From: Mesonia phycicola
Lineage (GTDB): Bacteria; Bacteroidota; Bacteroidia; Flavobacteriales; Flavobacteriaceae
Reading direction: 5' to 3'
DNA length: 64,000 bases
Assembly (NCBI RefSeq): GCF_900141885.1
Contig: NZ_FQYY01000004.1
Location: forward strand, 309,312-373,311
Every line of letters starts with the position of its first letter. Within the stretch, counting starts at the first letter, position 1. Both the position numbers and the translations under genes were made by a program. The notes under the pieces are model-generated. The model did not search any database and was not told the DNA's origin. It saw only the letters and a list, made by a program, of their open reading frames with translations. Of the stretch, positions 44,189-53,986 are shown one piece after another.

Positions 44189-46147
44189 TTATTTGATAAT
44201 TATTTTCTGTACTTTTTCTGAATTTTCTGTCACTACTTTCATTAAATATACGCCACTTTCTAGCTCTAAGTCTAATTTAGCAGCATTTATTGCTTGCTTT
44301 GTGTATACTTTATTACCTAAAATAGAAAATACTTCTACAGTAAAACTTCCCGTAACCCCAATTATATTAACCTCTCCTGAAGTTGGATTAGGATAGATTT
44401 TTATTGCTGAAACATCTTCTTGATTTACTGCTAAACTTTGTTGCCAAACATCTCCCACTTTATCTCCCCAAATGTAATCTACTAAATCTGGTTGATCTAT
44501 AAACGGGTTTCTATTGTATTGCCAGTTGTAAACTACGTTATTTCTATTCATTTCATAATCGTCAGGTAAATCGTTTTTATGCCATTGTAACAAAGTGGTT
44601 AAATCTCCAAACTCTCCTACAATACCTTCAGGAAAACCATTTACTACACTCAAATCGTTGTATCTAACCGCCATATAAAAAATACTTCTAGCTACATCTC
44701 CTTTAAAACTTCCTTGTGTATTAGTTGGACCTGTGTACTCTCCCACCCCATAAAACTGATTGTTTCTAGAGCTATTTTCTGGACCGTCTACTGCTCTCAA
44801 TGCATGTGCATCTGAGTTACCGTGCCTTAAAGAGTCTGCTGTAGTATTCCAATATACATCTACTCCATCTGCAATTTCATCTAAATCTATACTCTCAAAA
44901 CCACCTCTTGATCTTGGGTAAACGTGTTCTCTGTTCCAAGTTCCTGTATTGTCTGACGTTGTTTGAAAATCTATTTTTGCTCTGGCTTGCTCTGTATAAA
45001 CTAACCAAACTTGATTACTATTTTCTGGGTTTTGATCTGCTTCTTTTAAAATATCAATTATATCTGCATAAGTCTGTGCTCTTACCACTCCTTCTTCTGC
45101 AATAATATCTTGTAAAGCATCTCTTAAAGCTTGACCGGCAAGACCATTTAAACTATTATAATAACCACTAGGTTGGGTGCTTTGCACTAGATTGTATGTT
45201 GGGTTTACTGGTGTACCCCAAGAAGCTACTGTATAATCATTATCTATTACCCTAACTTCTAAATTATCTGTTAGTTCTGCATATTCATTAGGGAGTGAGT
45301 TCATACTAATTATCAAAACCTCATCTCCTTCATCATCTGCATCATCTACCAAATTGATGGTGGTAGAAGCTGAATTTTGACCTTGAAGAATAGTTACTGA
45401 AGTATTACCTGTAAAATCTGAAGAATTAAACCCGCCATTTGCCAAAGTAAAATTGATGGTTAAATCGTTATTTACCGTAGTTTCTGTAGTAAAATTAATT
45501 ACAAAACTATCTCCCTCATCATACTGGTTTGCAGATACAGAAACTGTTACTCCGTTTAAAATAACACCGCTTCCATCGTTTAACTGTCTAGGTGTTGGTG
45601 TAGATACAAAGTAAGTACCATCATTTGCTCTTTGTATAGACTCATAATCTTTATTATTATTTAAATCTTCATTAATTTGAGTAGTAACTCCCAATAAGCT
45701 CATTAAACCAGTATCATCACTATCATTTGTATCATAGACTAAAGCATCTATTAAATTGGTAGTAGTTGCTAAAGTTCCATCAGGAAAATCTGACATTGTT
45801 GCTTGATAAACTGCAACAGCATCTGCCCCATTTTGAATAATATTTGAAGAAATTAAATATTGTGGAATTGGAGAAACAGTAGTACTACCTATTAAAAGCA
45901 AACCATTAACATCTGTAGTGTAGCCAGATAAATCTAAAGTATAATAACTACTATCTGCACCACTAGAAGAACCATTAAAAAACACTAAAACATAACCATT
46001 TAAACTAGTAAAGGGATTGTCTGTTTTAAGCTCTACAAACTCTTTATCGTCTATACTTTCGCTGTCTGCATCTAATTCATTAATTACTACTTGCGCATTT
46101 ACAGATAAAACAACGCTAAGTAGTAGTAGAGTAAAAATTTTCTTCAT
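44189..46147 (-). CDS. Secreted endonuclease I (EndA/NucM) with lamin-tail, Calx-beta-like and T9SS domains
   Basis: 652 residues from the ATG at 46147 (MKKIFTLLLLSVVLSVNAQ, a clear signal peptide); the longer frame starts at a TTG. Order: lamin-tail-like domain (about 20-190; VVINELDADSESIDDKEFVE), a Calx-beta-like domain (200-305; VNDDLTINFTLANGGFNSSD), endonuclease I domain (325-570) with the catalytic-His motif WNREHVYPRSRGG and HALRAVDGPENSSRNN, then a type A sorting domain (580-652, IKIYPNPTSGEVNII). It probably degrades extracellular DNA for phosphate or nucleotides. Confidence 0.9.
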   Translation of the reverse strand: MKKIFTLLLLSVVLSVNAQVVINELDADSESIDDKEFVELKTDNPFTSLNGYVLVFFNGSSSGADSSYYTLDLSGYTTDVNGLLLIGSTTVSPIPQYLISSNIIQNGADAVAVYQATMSDFPDGTLATTTNLIDALVYDTNDSDDTGLMSLLGVTTQINEDLNNNKDYESIQRANDGTYFVSTPTPRQLNDGSGVILNGVTVSVSANQYDEGDSFVINFTTETTVNNDLTINFTLANGGFNSSDFTGNTSVTILQGQNSASTTINLVDDADDEGDEVLIISMNSLPNEYAELTDNLEVRVIDNDYTVASWGTPVNPTYNLVQSTQPSGYYNSLNGLAGQALRDALQDIIAEEGVVRAQTYADIIDILKEADQNPENSNQVWLVYTEQARAKIDFQTTSDNTGTWNREHVYPRSRGGFESIDLDEIADGVDVYWNTTADSLRHGNSDAHALRAVDGPENSSRNNQFYGVGEYTGPTNTQGSFKGDVARSIFYMAVRYNDLSVVNGFPEGIVGEFGDLTTLLQWHKNDLPDDYEMNRNNVVYNWQYNRNPFIDQPDLVDYIWGDKVGDVWQQSLAVNQEDVSAIKIYPNPTSGEVNIIGVTGSFTVEVFSILGNKVYTKQAINAAKLDLELESGVYLMKVVTENSEKVQKIIIK

Positions 46148-46207
46148 TAACTTTTTTTTAGTGTACAAAGTTAATGAACAATTTATACACCCAACATTAA
46201 GTAACGA

Positions 46208-47176
46208 TTAAAATTTATAATCAAGATTTATAGACACATAGCTATGTGTTTTTATACTATCTATCTCTCCACTATTAAAATGGTAAAGTACCCCTAAATT
46301 AAATCTTTGGTAAGCTGCAAAACCTCCAAAATTTGCATGAATAGTGGTATGGTCTATATGATCTAAGGTTCTAGTATCATTACTATTACTAAAAATATTT
46401 CCCTGTAAGGTGGCATCATTAGCTATTGCTTTAAATCCTAAAGATGCTTGGATGTAATACTCAATATCTTTTTTAGATTGAAATAATGAATTATTGAGAG
46501 AAGTAGTTTTAGTAATTTCATTAAACTCCCCTATTCTTACATATAGTTTTGGAAAAACGTAAGATCTTACATTACCTAATGATGCTTCTACACTTCCAAA
46601 AAAATCATACCAACCGTTTCTATGAATACTACGGAAGTAATCCATTTTTAAATTCACCCCCAATTGATTAGGTATTTGGTCTTCCCAACCTTGTAAAACA
46701 GTATCTCCAGACACTTTGCTATGAAACCAATCTTGTATAGCTCCTCCTTGAGAAATTTCTCCTAACACCCCAATATCTGTTTTAAATACTATAAAAGATT
46801 GATCAAAAATATATTGAGTGGCTAAAGTTGCATATGTCCAACCAGCAAAAGGTCTCTCTCCTGTTGGTATTCCTGTATCAAAATCATAATTAGGTGTATA
46901 TGCTTCCATATGTATAGAAACATCGTGTAAAAAGGCTTTTTTAGTACTAAAAATCTTAGAAACAAAATTCTCTTCTTCTGGTATAAAACGATAAGCAGCA
47001 TTTACTCCAAAAGTATAAGATCTGTCTTTGTTAGTTAAAACCGCAAAAAAATCATTATCGGTACCAAAATTTAATTGGTGTTGATAATGTTGCTCTCTAC
47101 TTTCTATCTCTTGAGAAAAACTAACTTTAGTAAACATTAAAATTGGAATAAGTAGATAAAATAGATAGTGTTTCAT
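46208..47176 (-). CDS. LpxR family lipid A deacylase
   Basis: A 322-residue outer-membrane beta-barrel with signal peptide FTKVSFSQ. LpxR removes the 3'-acyloxyacyl chain of lipid A. The N-terminal active-site region LNFGTDNDFFAVLTNKDRSY matches the family pattern (Asn/Asp catalytic pair and Thr-Asp-Arg-like turn), followed by YTFGVNAAYRF; strand pattern and the C-terminal aromatic (SYVSINLDYKF) support a barrel. It stands alone; the 158-base gap upstream shows no clear promoter. Confidence 0.88.
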   Translation of the reverse strand: MKHYLFYLLIPILMFTKVSFSQEIESREQHYQHQLNFGTDNDFFAVLTNKDRSYTFGVNAAYRFIPEEENFVSKIFSTKKAFLHDVSIHMEAYTPNYDFDTGIPTGERPFAGWTYATLATQYIFDQSFIVFKTDIGVLGEISQGGAIQDWFHSKVSGDTVLQGWEDQIPNQLGVNLKMDYFRSIHRNGWYDFFGSVEASLGNVRSYVFPKLYVRIGEFNEITKTTSLNNSLFQSKKDIEYYIQASLGFKAIANDATLQGNIFSNSNDTRTLDHIDHTTIHANFGGFAAYQRFNLGVLYHFNSGEIDSIKTHSYVSINLDYKF

Positions 47177-47334
47177 AGTTTATTAAAGTTTCATGCAAGT
47201 TGCAAGAATAAGAGTTCACAACAATGGGCTTTAAAGAACTTTTAGCAAAACAATTTAAAAATAATTAGTTTTTCACAGCTGTAATTATAACTTTAAGCTT
47301 AGTATATTTACCCAAAAACTTTAGACTTTTATTT

Positions 47335-47973
47335 ATGAGTGCAATCAAATCTTTACAATGGCGTTACGCAACTAAAAAATTTGATAATTCTAAAATAGTC
47401 TCTAAAGAGAAAATAGATATTTTAAAGCAAAGTTTTAATCTTACTCCTACCTCTTACGGTCTTCAACCTTTAAAATTAGTTGTTGTACAAAATCAAGAAT
47501 TACAAGATAAATTATTAGAGCATAGCTTTCAACAAAAACAAGTGGTTACCGCATCTCATCTGCTAGTAATTTGTATTGAAACTGAAATAGATTCAGATTT
47601 TATTAATCATCATTTTAATTTGGTTAAACAAATTAGAAATACACCTGATGAAATTTTAAACCCGTTTAAAAACTTTTTATTGAAAGATTTTGAAAACAAA
47701 TCTTCTTTAGAAATTGAACAATGGGCTACAAAACAAGCTTACTTAGCTTTAGGTAATTTACTTACAATTTGTGCAAACGAAGAAATTGACGCTTGCCCAA
47801 TGGAAGGATTTAATCCTGAAAAATATGATGAAATACTTGAGCTTAAAGAAAAAAAATTAAAGTCTGTTTTATTACTACCTATTGGTTATCGTGCCAAAGA
47901 TGACTTTTTTGCCGATTTAGAGAAAGTAAGACGTCCTTTAAAAGAAACTATTATAGATATTACCAATCTATAA
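47335..47973 (+). CDS. NAD(P)H-dependent nitroreductase family oxidoreductase
   Basis: A 212-residue FMN protein of the nitroreductase (NfsB-like) superfamily. Motifs: LQWRYATKKFDNSKIVS at the start, NLTPTSYGLQPLKLVVV-like (SFNLTPTSYGLQPLKLVVV), AYLALGNLLTICANEEIDAC, and PMEGFNPEKYDEIL, with LPIGYRAKDDF near the end. It acts on quinones or nitroaromatics; the physiological substrate is unknown. A terminator lies 28 bases after the stop. Confidence 0.9.
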   Translation: MSAIKSLQWRYATKKFDNSKIVSKEKIDILKQSFNLTPTSYGLQPLKLVVVQNQELQDKLLEHSFQQKQVVTASHLLVICIETEIDSDFINHHFNLVKQIRNTPDEILNPFKNFLLKDFENKSSLEIEQWATKQAYLALGNLLTICANEEIDACPMEGFNPEKYDEILELKEKKLKSVLLLPIGYRAKDDFFADLEKVRRPLKETIIDITNL

Positions 47974-48000
47974 CATTAAAGTAGTGGCTATTAAAAATAA

Positions 48001-48030
48001 AAACAGCCTCTGTAAAGAAGCTGCTTTTTT
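48001..48030. terminator. Probable intrinsic terminator
   Basis: CAGCCTCTGTAAAGAAGCTG stem with one mismatch, flanked by A-run and T-run; lies between the convergent nitroreductase and ribBA genes. Confidence 0.65.
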
Positions 48031-48093
48031 AAAGTTTTACATTACCTAAAACTAGATAAGTGTAATATTTTATTATTCTGATTTAATTAGAGA

Positions 48094-49245
48094 TTAATAC
48101 TCTACGTATTCTGTAATCTCTAAGCCATAACCTATCATCCCTACTCTCTTTTTTTGTTGTGAGTTAGAAAGTAGTTTTATTTTATGAATACCTAAATCGT
48201 GAAGTATTTGTGCACCAATACCAAAATCTTTATTATCCATTACTACACGTGGTGCTTTCATCTCTCCGTTTTCTTGGTTTTCTTTTAATCCTTTTAATCG
48301 ATTTAAAAGATTTAAGCTAGAAACTTCTTGATTAATAAATACGACTGCTCCGTTTTCAGCTTTATTTAAAGCCTTAAACATATCATCTAACTTCTTATCT
48401 GCATTATTAGTTAGAGTACCAAGTATATCATCATTAACTAAAGTAGAATTTACTCTTACTAAAACTGGCTCTTCTGTGGTCCAACTACCTTTTGTTAATG
48501 CAAAATGTAATTGATCGTTAGTAGTTTGTTTGTAAGCTTTTAGTCTATAAGAACCGAAACGAGTATTAATCTCAAAGTCTTCTTTCTTTTCTATTAAAGA
48601 GTCGTGCTGCATTCTATATGCTACTAAATCTTCAATAGAAACTACTTTTAAATCAAATTTTTTAGCTACATCTATTAATTGTGGTAAGCGAGCCATACTC
48701 CCGTCTTCATTCATTATTTCTACAATAACACCTGCTGGAGATAAACCTGCTAGTCTAGCAAAGTCTATAGCTGCTTCTGTATGTCCTGTTCTTCTTAAAA
48801 CACCACCTTCTTTAGCTTTTAAAGGAAAAATATGTCCTGGTCTCCCTAACTCGTATGGTTTTATATTTTGATCTGTTAGTGCTTTTACGGTTTTAGATCT
48901 ATCTGAAGCTGAAATACCTGTAGTACAACCGTGGCCTTTTAAATCTACAGAAACAGTAAAAGCTGTCTCCATAGCATCTGTATTATTACCTACCATCATA
49001 TCTAAAGCTAGCTCTTCACAACGAGACTCTGTTAATGGAGCACAAATTAATCCGCGGCCATGAGTAGCCATAAAATTAATCATCTCTGGAGTAACTTTTT
49101 CTGCAGCAGCTACAAAATCACCTTCGTTTTCACGGTCTTCATCATCTACTACAATTACTACTTTACCATTCCTAATATCTTCAATTGCTTCAGGAATTGT
49201 ATTTAGTTGAATTTTATTATCAGTACTTAATATATGTGTTGACAT
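48094..49245 (-). CDS. ribB: RibB (DHBP synthase) fused to a degenerate GTP cyclohydrolase II-like domain
   Basis: 383 residues. The N-terminal DHBP synthase half (about 1-210) is intact: [63 protein letters not shown], [13 protein letters not shown]. It makes 3,4-dihydroxybutanone 4-phosphate for riboflavin. The C-terminal half aligns with RibA in order but lacks the three zinc Cys: where RibA has HSECLTG...LRCDCG this protein has [18 protein letters not shown], and the QEGRNIGL Arg is gone. The cyclohydrolase activity is therefore probably lost. A TACCTTTG box lies at 49267-49274. Confidence 0.9.
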   Translation of the reverse strand: MSTHILSTDNKIQLNTIPEAIEDIRNGKVVIVVDDEDRENEGDFVAAAEKVTPEMINFMATHGRGLICAPLTESRCEELALDMMVGNNTDAMETAFTVSVDLKGHGCTTGISASDRSKTVKALTDQNIKPYELGRPGHIFPLKAKEGGVLRRTGHTEAAIDFARLAGLSPAGVIVEIMNEDGSMARLPQLIDVAKKFDLKVVSIEDLVAYRMQHDSLIEKKEDFEINTRFGSYRLKAYKQTTNDQLHFALTKGSWTTEEPVLVRVNSTLVNDDILGTLTNNADKKLDDMFKALNKAENGAVVFINQEVSSLNLLNRLKGLKENQENGEMKAPRVVMDNKDFGIGAQILHDLGIHKIKLLSNSQQKKRVGMIGYGLEITEYVEY

Positions 49246-49266
49246 TATGTATTTTATTTAGTACTG

Positions 49267-49274
49267 CAAAGGTA
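49267..49274 (-). promoter_or_regulatory. Likely -7 promoter box for ribB
   Basis: TACCTTTG on the minus strand, 21 bases upstream of the ribB ATG, in the short gap after the LptF/LptG gene. No FMN riboswitch is recognisable here. Confidence 0.4.
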
Positions 49275-49283
49275 AACAATCTA

Positions 49284-50780
49284 TTATTTCTGCTTCTTTG
49301 TCAGTCCTATTTTTCTAAAGAACTTTTTAGTAGGTTCCGTGATAACATCTGTGTTAATAAAACCTTGATCTGTAGTTGCTCTGTAAGTTAAATATATACT
49401 TAATGGAAACATAATAAAGGTAGACAGCCAAGTAGCTACAAAAGGACTTATTGTACCATCTTCTGCACTGTTTTTTGCAAAAATTCCTACAAAGTGATAT
49501 GTTAGAAATAGTAATATTGCTACTACCATTGGTAAACCAAGACCTCCTTTTCTTATAATAGCTCCTAATGGTGCTCCCACAAAAAACAATATAAAACACG
49601 CTACAGCTAATGCATACTTTTCATGTAGTTGTATTTCTGTTTTATTTAATCTTTGTGCTTTACTTTTAAATATACCTTCTTTCCCTTTAATGTTAGAAGC
49701 TGTACCTCTTACAGAACCTATTGCTATATTTACAATTTGTTGCTTTTGCCTTAAATCATAAGAATTAAAAAACTCATCTACCGTATGCACATCATAACTT
49801 ACGGAGTCTTTCTCTTCTACTGAGTTTAGCTTTTGAGTATTTTTTTTAAGCTTTGTAGAGTCTTTTTTTTCTATACCTAGTCTTCTAGCACCACTTCTCA
49901 TTATAATATTGTTGCTAAAGTTTTTCTTATCTTCATTAAAATCACTAGATAAAGAATCTAACGACTCTCCCAACTCAGGGATATTTAGCATTTTATAAGA
50001 ATAGTTGTACTTGGTATCATCTAAGTCTACATCATTAAAATTAGATAAGTCTATATTGATATTATATTTATCAAAATAACTTTTTAAGTAAGGCTTCTTT
50101 TTTCTTTCTTTATAGTCTTTGGGTTGTAGCTCATCGTAATAATTACCATTATACAAAATAAGAGCTAAGCCTTTATCTCCGCTACTTACTAACTCTCCTG
50201 CTTCTGCTTTTATTACCGTAAAATTTCCAATTTTGTTAGGTGTTTTTTTATGAATAATTACATCTTTAAACTTATCACCTTCTTCTCCATATTTTTCTGC
50301 AACCTTAATATTTACATCTCCTATTTCATTAAAAGCACCTTCTACAATGGCCATAGAGGGTTTTAACTCTCTAATATTATAACGAAGATTAATAGATTTA
50401 AATTCTGCCCACGGAATAACGGTATTTGCAAAAAATAACGCTACTACACTTAAAAAACCTATAAAGAAGATTAGGCTTCTCATAGCTCTTTGTAAGGAGA
50501 TACCAGAAGATTTCATGGCTGCAAACTCATAATTTTCTGCAAAACCACCAAAAACCATAATAGAAGATACTAAAATGGTTAATGGTAATACTAACGGTAT
50601 TAAACTTGGAGTTAGGTAAAGTAAGAATTTACCAATAATGGCATAATCTAAATCTTTACCAGCAAGCTCTGATATGTGCAGCCATATACCTTGAAGTACA
50701 AAAATAAACATCAAGATAACAAATACTGCCAAAAAGGTTTTTACAAAGCTAGAAAATATGTACTTATCTAAAATCTTCAA
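49284..50780 (-). CDS. LptF/LptG family permease
   Basis: A 498-residue inner-membrane subunit of the LPS export complex (LptB2FG). Three N-terminal helices (TFLAVFVILMFIFVLQGIW, FLLYLTPSLIPLVLPLTILV, LIFFIGFLSVVALFFANTVI), a large periplasmic beta-jellyroll (about 130-360), and three C-terminal helices (ALAVACFILFFVGAPLGAII, PMVVAILLFLTYHFVGI, WLSTFIMFPLSIYLTYRAT). It follows the LolA gene by four bases. Only one LptF/G protein is in the window; the second subunit and LptB lie elsewhere. Confidence 0.9.
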   Translation of the reverse strand: MKILDKYIFSSFVKTFLAVFVILMFIFVLQGIWLHISELAGKDLDYAIIGKFLLYLTPSLIPLVLPLTILVSSIMVFGGFAENYEFAAMKSSGISLQRAMRSLIFFIGFLSVVALFFANTVIPWAEFKSINLRYNIRELKPSMAIVEGAFNEIGDVNIKVAEKYGEEGDKFKDVIIHKKTPNKIGNFTVIKAEAGELVSSGDKGLALILYNGNYYDELQPKDYKERKKKPYLKSYFDKYNINIDLSNFNDVDLDDTKYNYSYKMLNIPELGESLDSLSSDFNEDKKNFSNNIIMRSGARRLGIEKKDSTKLKKNTQKLNSVEEKDSVSYDVHTVDEFFNSYDLRQKQQIVNIAIGSVRGTASNIKGKEGIFKSKAQRLNKTEIQLHEKYALAVACFILFFVGAPLGAIIRKGGLGLPMVVAILLFLTYHFVGIFAKNSAEDGTISPFVATWLSTFIMFPLSIYLTYRATTDQGFINTDVITEPTKKFFRKIGLTKKQK

Positions 50781-50784
50781 ATGA

Positions 50785-51426
50785 CTAATCTAAACGATTG
50801 ATATAATAACCTTGAAATTTATCTTCATTAAACTTAAAAAGATTCTCAGAAAGCGGTTGGTCGGTTTTAAAACTATTTACTTTTATAGTCACCTTTGTGC
50901 CATTATCTTGAGTTTGAATAAGGTTATAGATGTGTTTTGTCTGTACATCTATACCAAGTAAAATTTCTTTTACCTCAGCGTGGGTATCTATTGGGGTTAG
51001 TTTAATATATTGAATTTTTCTTCCTTTTACATCTTGTTTAATATCCCATTTAAATGTATATCCTTCTTCATAAAAAGTAAGCATTTCAGATGGCGTTATT
51101 CCATTTGCATCTTCTGGGTTATAGGTAGAAATATTAATCTCTTCATCTTCTGGAATAATTGTATATATTTTTTTTCCATCAAATAAACGAGTAGTACCCA
51201 TTAAATTTAATCTATATTTTTCATTTTTTAAAGAAACATCACCTCTTGTTTCTTGTTTAATATTTTCTGCAGTGTTGTTTAGTATGTAAGAAAAATCTAT
51301 CACAATATTATTGTAAGATTTTACTTTGCTAGATACATCATCTAGTAAGGCTTTTGCTTTTTGTGAATTTTGTGCATTGATTGAAAAAGCAATAAAAAGT
51401 GTAAGAATAAATGTTATTTTTTTCAT
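50785..51426 (-). CDS. LolA-family outer membrane lipoprotein carrier
   Basis: A 213-residue periplasmic protein with signal peptide FIAFSINAQ. The LolA fold is visible as a beta-rich chain (NIVIDFSYILNNTAENIKQE, GDVSLKNEKYRLNLMGTTRL, GKKIYTIIPEDEEINIS, ending SENLFKFNEDKFQGYYINRLD). LolA carries lipoproteins from the inner to the outer membrane. Its position directly between ftsK and the LptF/LptG gene is common in Bacteroidota. Confidence 0.88.
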   Translation of the reverse strand: MKKITFILTLFIAFSINAQNSQKAKALLDDVSSKVKSYNNIVIDFSYILNNTAENIKQETRGDVSLKNEKYRLNLMGTTRLFDGKKIYTIIPEDEEINISTYNPEDANGITPSEMLTFYEEGYTFKWDIKQDVKGRKIQYIKLTPIDTHAEVKEILLGIDVQTKHIYNLIQTQDNGTKVTIKVNSFKTDQPLSENLFKFNEDKFQGYYINRLD

Positions 51427-51435
51427 TATTATTTT

Positions 51436-53871
51436 TTATTCATTATTTAAATGTTGTTCTAAAGCTACAAGATCTGGTACTAAAACTTGTCTTGCTTTAC
51501 TACCCTCAAAAGGCCCTACAATACCAGCAGCCTCTAACTGATCTATAATTCTACCTGCTCTATTGTAACCTAATTTTAATTTACGTTGCAAAAGAGATGC
51601 AGAACCTTGCTGTGCAGTTACAATAACCTCTGCTGCCTGAGTAAAGAGCTTGTCTCGTTCACTAATATCTATATCAAGTCCTGTGCCACTTTCTTCTCCC
51701 ACATATTCTGGTAAAAGGTGTGCATCTGGATATGCTTTTTGAGAGCCTATATAATCTGTAATTTTTTCTACTTCTGGAGTATCTACAAAGGCACATTGTA
51801 TACGTACTAAATCATTACCTTGAGTATATAACATATCTCCACGACCAATTAATTGATCTGCACCTCCACTATCTAATATAGTTCTAGAATCTATTTTAGA
51901 TGTTACTCTAAATGCTATTCTGGCAGGGAAATTGGCTTTTATCATTCCTGTAATTACATTTACAGAAGGTCTTTGTGTGGCAATAATTAAATGTATACCA
52001 ATAGCACGAGCTAATTGAGCTAAACGAGCAATTGGTGTTTCTACCTCTTTTCCTGCCGTCATAATTAAATCTGCAAACTCATCTACTACTAATACTATAT
52101 AAGGTAAAAATTTATGGCCATCGTTAGGGTTTAGTTTTCTAGCCTTAAATTTTTCATTATACTCTTTTAAATTTCTTACCATTGCGTCTTTTAAAAGATC
52201 GTAACGATTATCCATTTCTATACAAAGAGAGTTTAATGTATTTATTACCTTGGTATTATCTGTAATAATAGCTTCGTCTGTATCTGGCAATTTAGCTAAA
52301 TAATGACGTTCTATTTTATTAAACAAAGTAAGTTCTACCTTTTTAGGATCTACTAACACAAATTTTACTTCTGCAGGATGCTTTTGATAGAGTAATGAAG
52401 TTAATATACAGTTTAAACCTACAGACTTACCTTGCCCTGTTGCCCCTGCCATTAGCAAGTGTGGCATTTTAGCTAAATCTACCACAAAAGTTTCATTCGA
52501 AATTGTTTTACCAAATGCAATTGGTAATTCCATTTCTGCATTTTGAAATTTTGGAGAAGCTACTACAGAACGCATAGAAACTATGCTTGAATTTTTATTA
52601 GGTACTTCTATACCAATAGTTCCTTTTCCTGGGATTGGTGCAATAATACGAATACCTAATGCTGCTAAAGATAATGCAATATCATCTTCTAAATTTTTAA
52701 TTTTAGAAATTCTAATACCTGCTTCTGGTACAATCTCATAAAGCGTTACTGTAGGACCTACGGTGGCTTTAATTTGAGCTATTTCTATCTTGTAATTTTT
52801 AAGCGTATTTACAATGTTATCTTTATTCTCTTCTAGTTCTGCTTGATCTATAGTAATTGATGAACCTCCCGCATTATAATCTTTTAAAAGATCTATAGTT
52901 GGAAATTTATATTTTTTAAGTTCTAATGTAGGATCAAACTCCCCAAAATCTTTTACTAGTTTTTCACTTAATGTATCAACTTCTTCTTCTTCAATAGTTT
53001 CTACCTCCATTGCTACATCTTCTTCATTATCAGATTTAATAACAATTTTTTCTCTCTCTTCTGTAGGTTTATCTTCTACTTTAATGGTAGGCTCTTGCTC
53101 TATTGGTATGTCTATTGAGTTTTCTTCTTGTTTCTTTTCAAAAGTAATTGCTAGCTCGGCTTCTGTTTTAGTAGTGGCATTTTCTTCAACTGGAGCTGTG
53201 TTTGCTACTACAGAAGTATTTTCTTCTTCTATTGTTTGAGATTCTTGCTTCGCTTCATCAAAATCTGCATTTAACTCTTCTTTAGTTTTATGGAAATATT
53301 TACCTACTAACTCTGGGGTTATATTTAACCTAGCTACTAGATAAATTATTAATACAAAAAATAAAAAAAGTGCTGTACCTGCTAAACCTAAATAATCTTG
53401 TAAAAAATCGTTGGTTTCAAAACCAATCATACCTCCTAAAAGGGCATTATCTGTAGCAAAAAAACCTAAAAAAGTAGAAAACCACAACATTACTAATACT
53501 CCCCAAAACCAAAATTTTTGAAGACCTTGCCTATTAAGATTAAAAAATAAATAAACTCCAGATAATATGGTTAGTACTGCTAAACTAAACGAGGCTAAAC
53601 CAAAACCTTTGTAGATAAAGAAATTACTAATTTCTGCTCCAAATTTACTTAACCAATTATTTGCTTCTACACTTCTATTAGTGAATTGCCCTAATGTACT
53701 TTGGTCTTCTTGCCAATTAAACAAAAAAGAGGTAAATGCTATAACTAATGCAATACCAAACAAAATTAAGAAGCTACCTAAAATTACTTTATGTTTTCTA
53801 GTAATTTTAAAATCAGGTTTCTTAAATTTTGTAGGTGCCTTCTTTTTAGTTTTAGAGCTTTTTTTTGCCAT
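51436..53871 (-). CDS. ftsK: DNA translocase FtsK
   Basis: An 811-residue translocase that pumps chromosome ends through the septum and activates Xer recombination. Four N-terminal transmembrane segments (about 25-195), an acidic Glu-rich linker (200-330), then the motor: Walker A in LLMAGATGQGKSVGLNCIL, Walker B in IVLVVDEFADLIM, QRPSVNVITGMIKANFPARI, and the C-terminal gamma winged helix (KLKLGYNRAGRIIDQLEAAG) that reads KOPS sites. Length is normal. A TATTTTTG box at 53894-53901 (minus strand) is a likely promoter. Confidence 0.96.
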   Translation of the reverse strand: MAKKSSKTKKKAPTKFKKPDFKITRKHKVILGSFLILFGIALVIAFTSFLFNWQEDQSTLGQFTNRSVEANNWLSKFGAEISNFFIYKGFGLASFSLAVLTILSGVYLFFNLNRQGLQKFWFWGVLVMLWFSTFLGFFATDNALLGGMIGFETNDFLQDYLGLAGTALFLFFVLIIYLVARLNITPELVGKYFHKTKEELNADFDEAKQESQTIEEENTSVVANTAPVEENATTKTEAELAITFEKKQEENSIDIPIEQEPTIKVEDKPTEEREKIVIKSDNEEDVAMEVETIEEEEVDTLSEKLVKDFGEFDPTLELKKYKFPTIDLLKDYNAGGSSITIDQAELEENKDNIVNTLKNYKIEIAQIKATVGPTVTLYEIVPEAGIRISKIKNLEDDIALSLAALGIRIIAPIPGKGTIGIEVPNKNSSIVSMRSVVASPKFQNAEMELPIAFGKTISNETFVVDLAKMPHLLMAGATGQGKSVGLNCILTSLLYQKHPAEVKFVLVDPKKVELTLFNKIERHYLAKLPDTDEAIITDNTKVINTLNSLCIEMDNRYDLLKDAMVRNLKEYNEKFKARKLNPNDGHKFLPYIVLVVDEFADLIMTAGKEVETPIARLAQLARAIGIHLIIATQRPSVNVITGMIKANFPARIAFRVTSKIDSRTILDSGGADQLIGRGDMLYTQGNDLVRIQCAFVDTPEVEKITDYIGSQKAYPDAHLLPEYVGEESGTGLDIDISERDKLFTQAAEVIVTAQQGSASLLQRKLKLGYNRAGRIIDQLEAAGIVGPFEGSKARQVLVPDLVALEQHLNNE

Positions 53872-53893
53872 TAGTCAAGTTATCGCTAGGTGA

Positions 53894-53901
53894 CAAAAAT
53901 A
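53894..53901 (-). promoter_or_regulatory. Likely -7 promoter box for ftsK
   Basis: TATTTTTG on the minus strand, 22 bases upstream of the ftsK ATG. -33 element not clear. Confidence 0.4.
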
Positions 53902-53986
53902 CAAATTCAGTTGAATTAACGAGAACAAAAATTCTGTTTCGTTATTATTTATCACTAAAGCATCTAGTTGTTTGATTACCAAACAA

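Noticed and set aside
49246..49283. FMN riboswitch upstream of ribB
   Set aside because: The gap is under 40 bases and shows no conserved RFN-element blocks.
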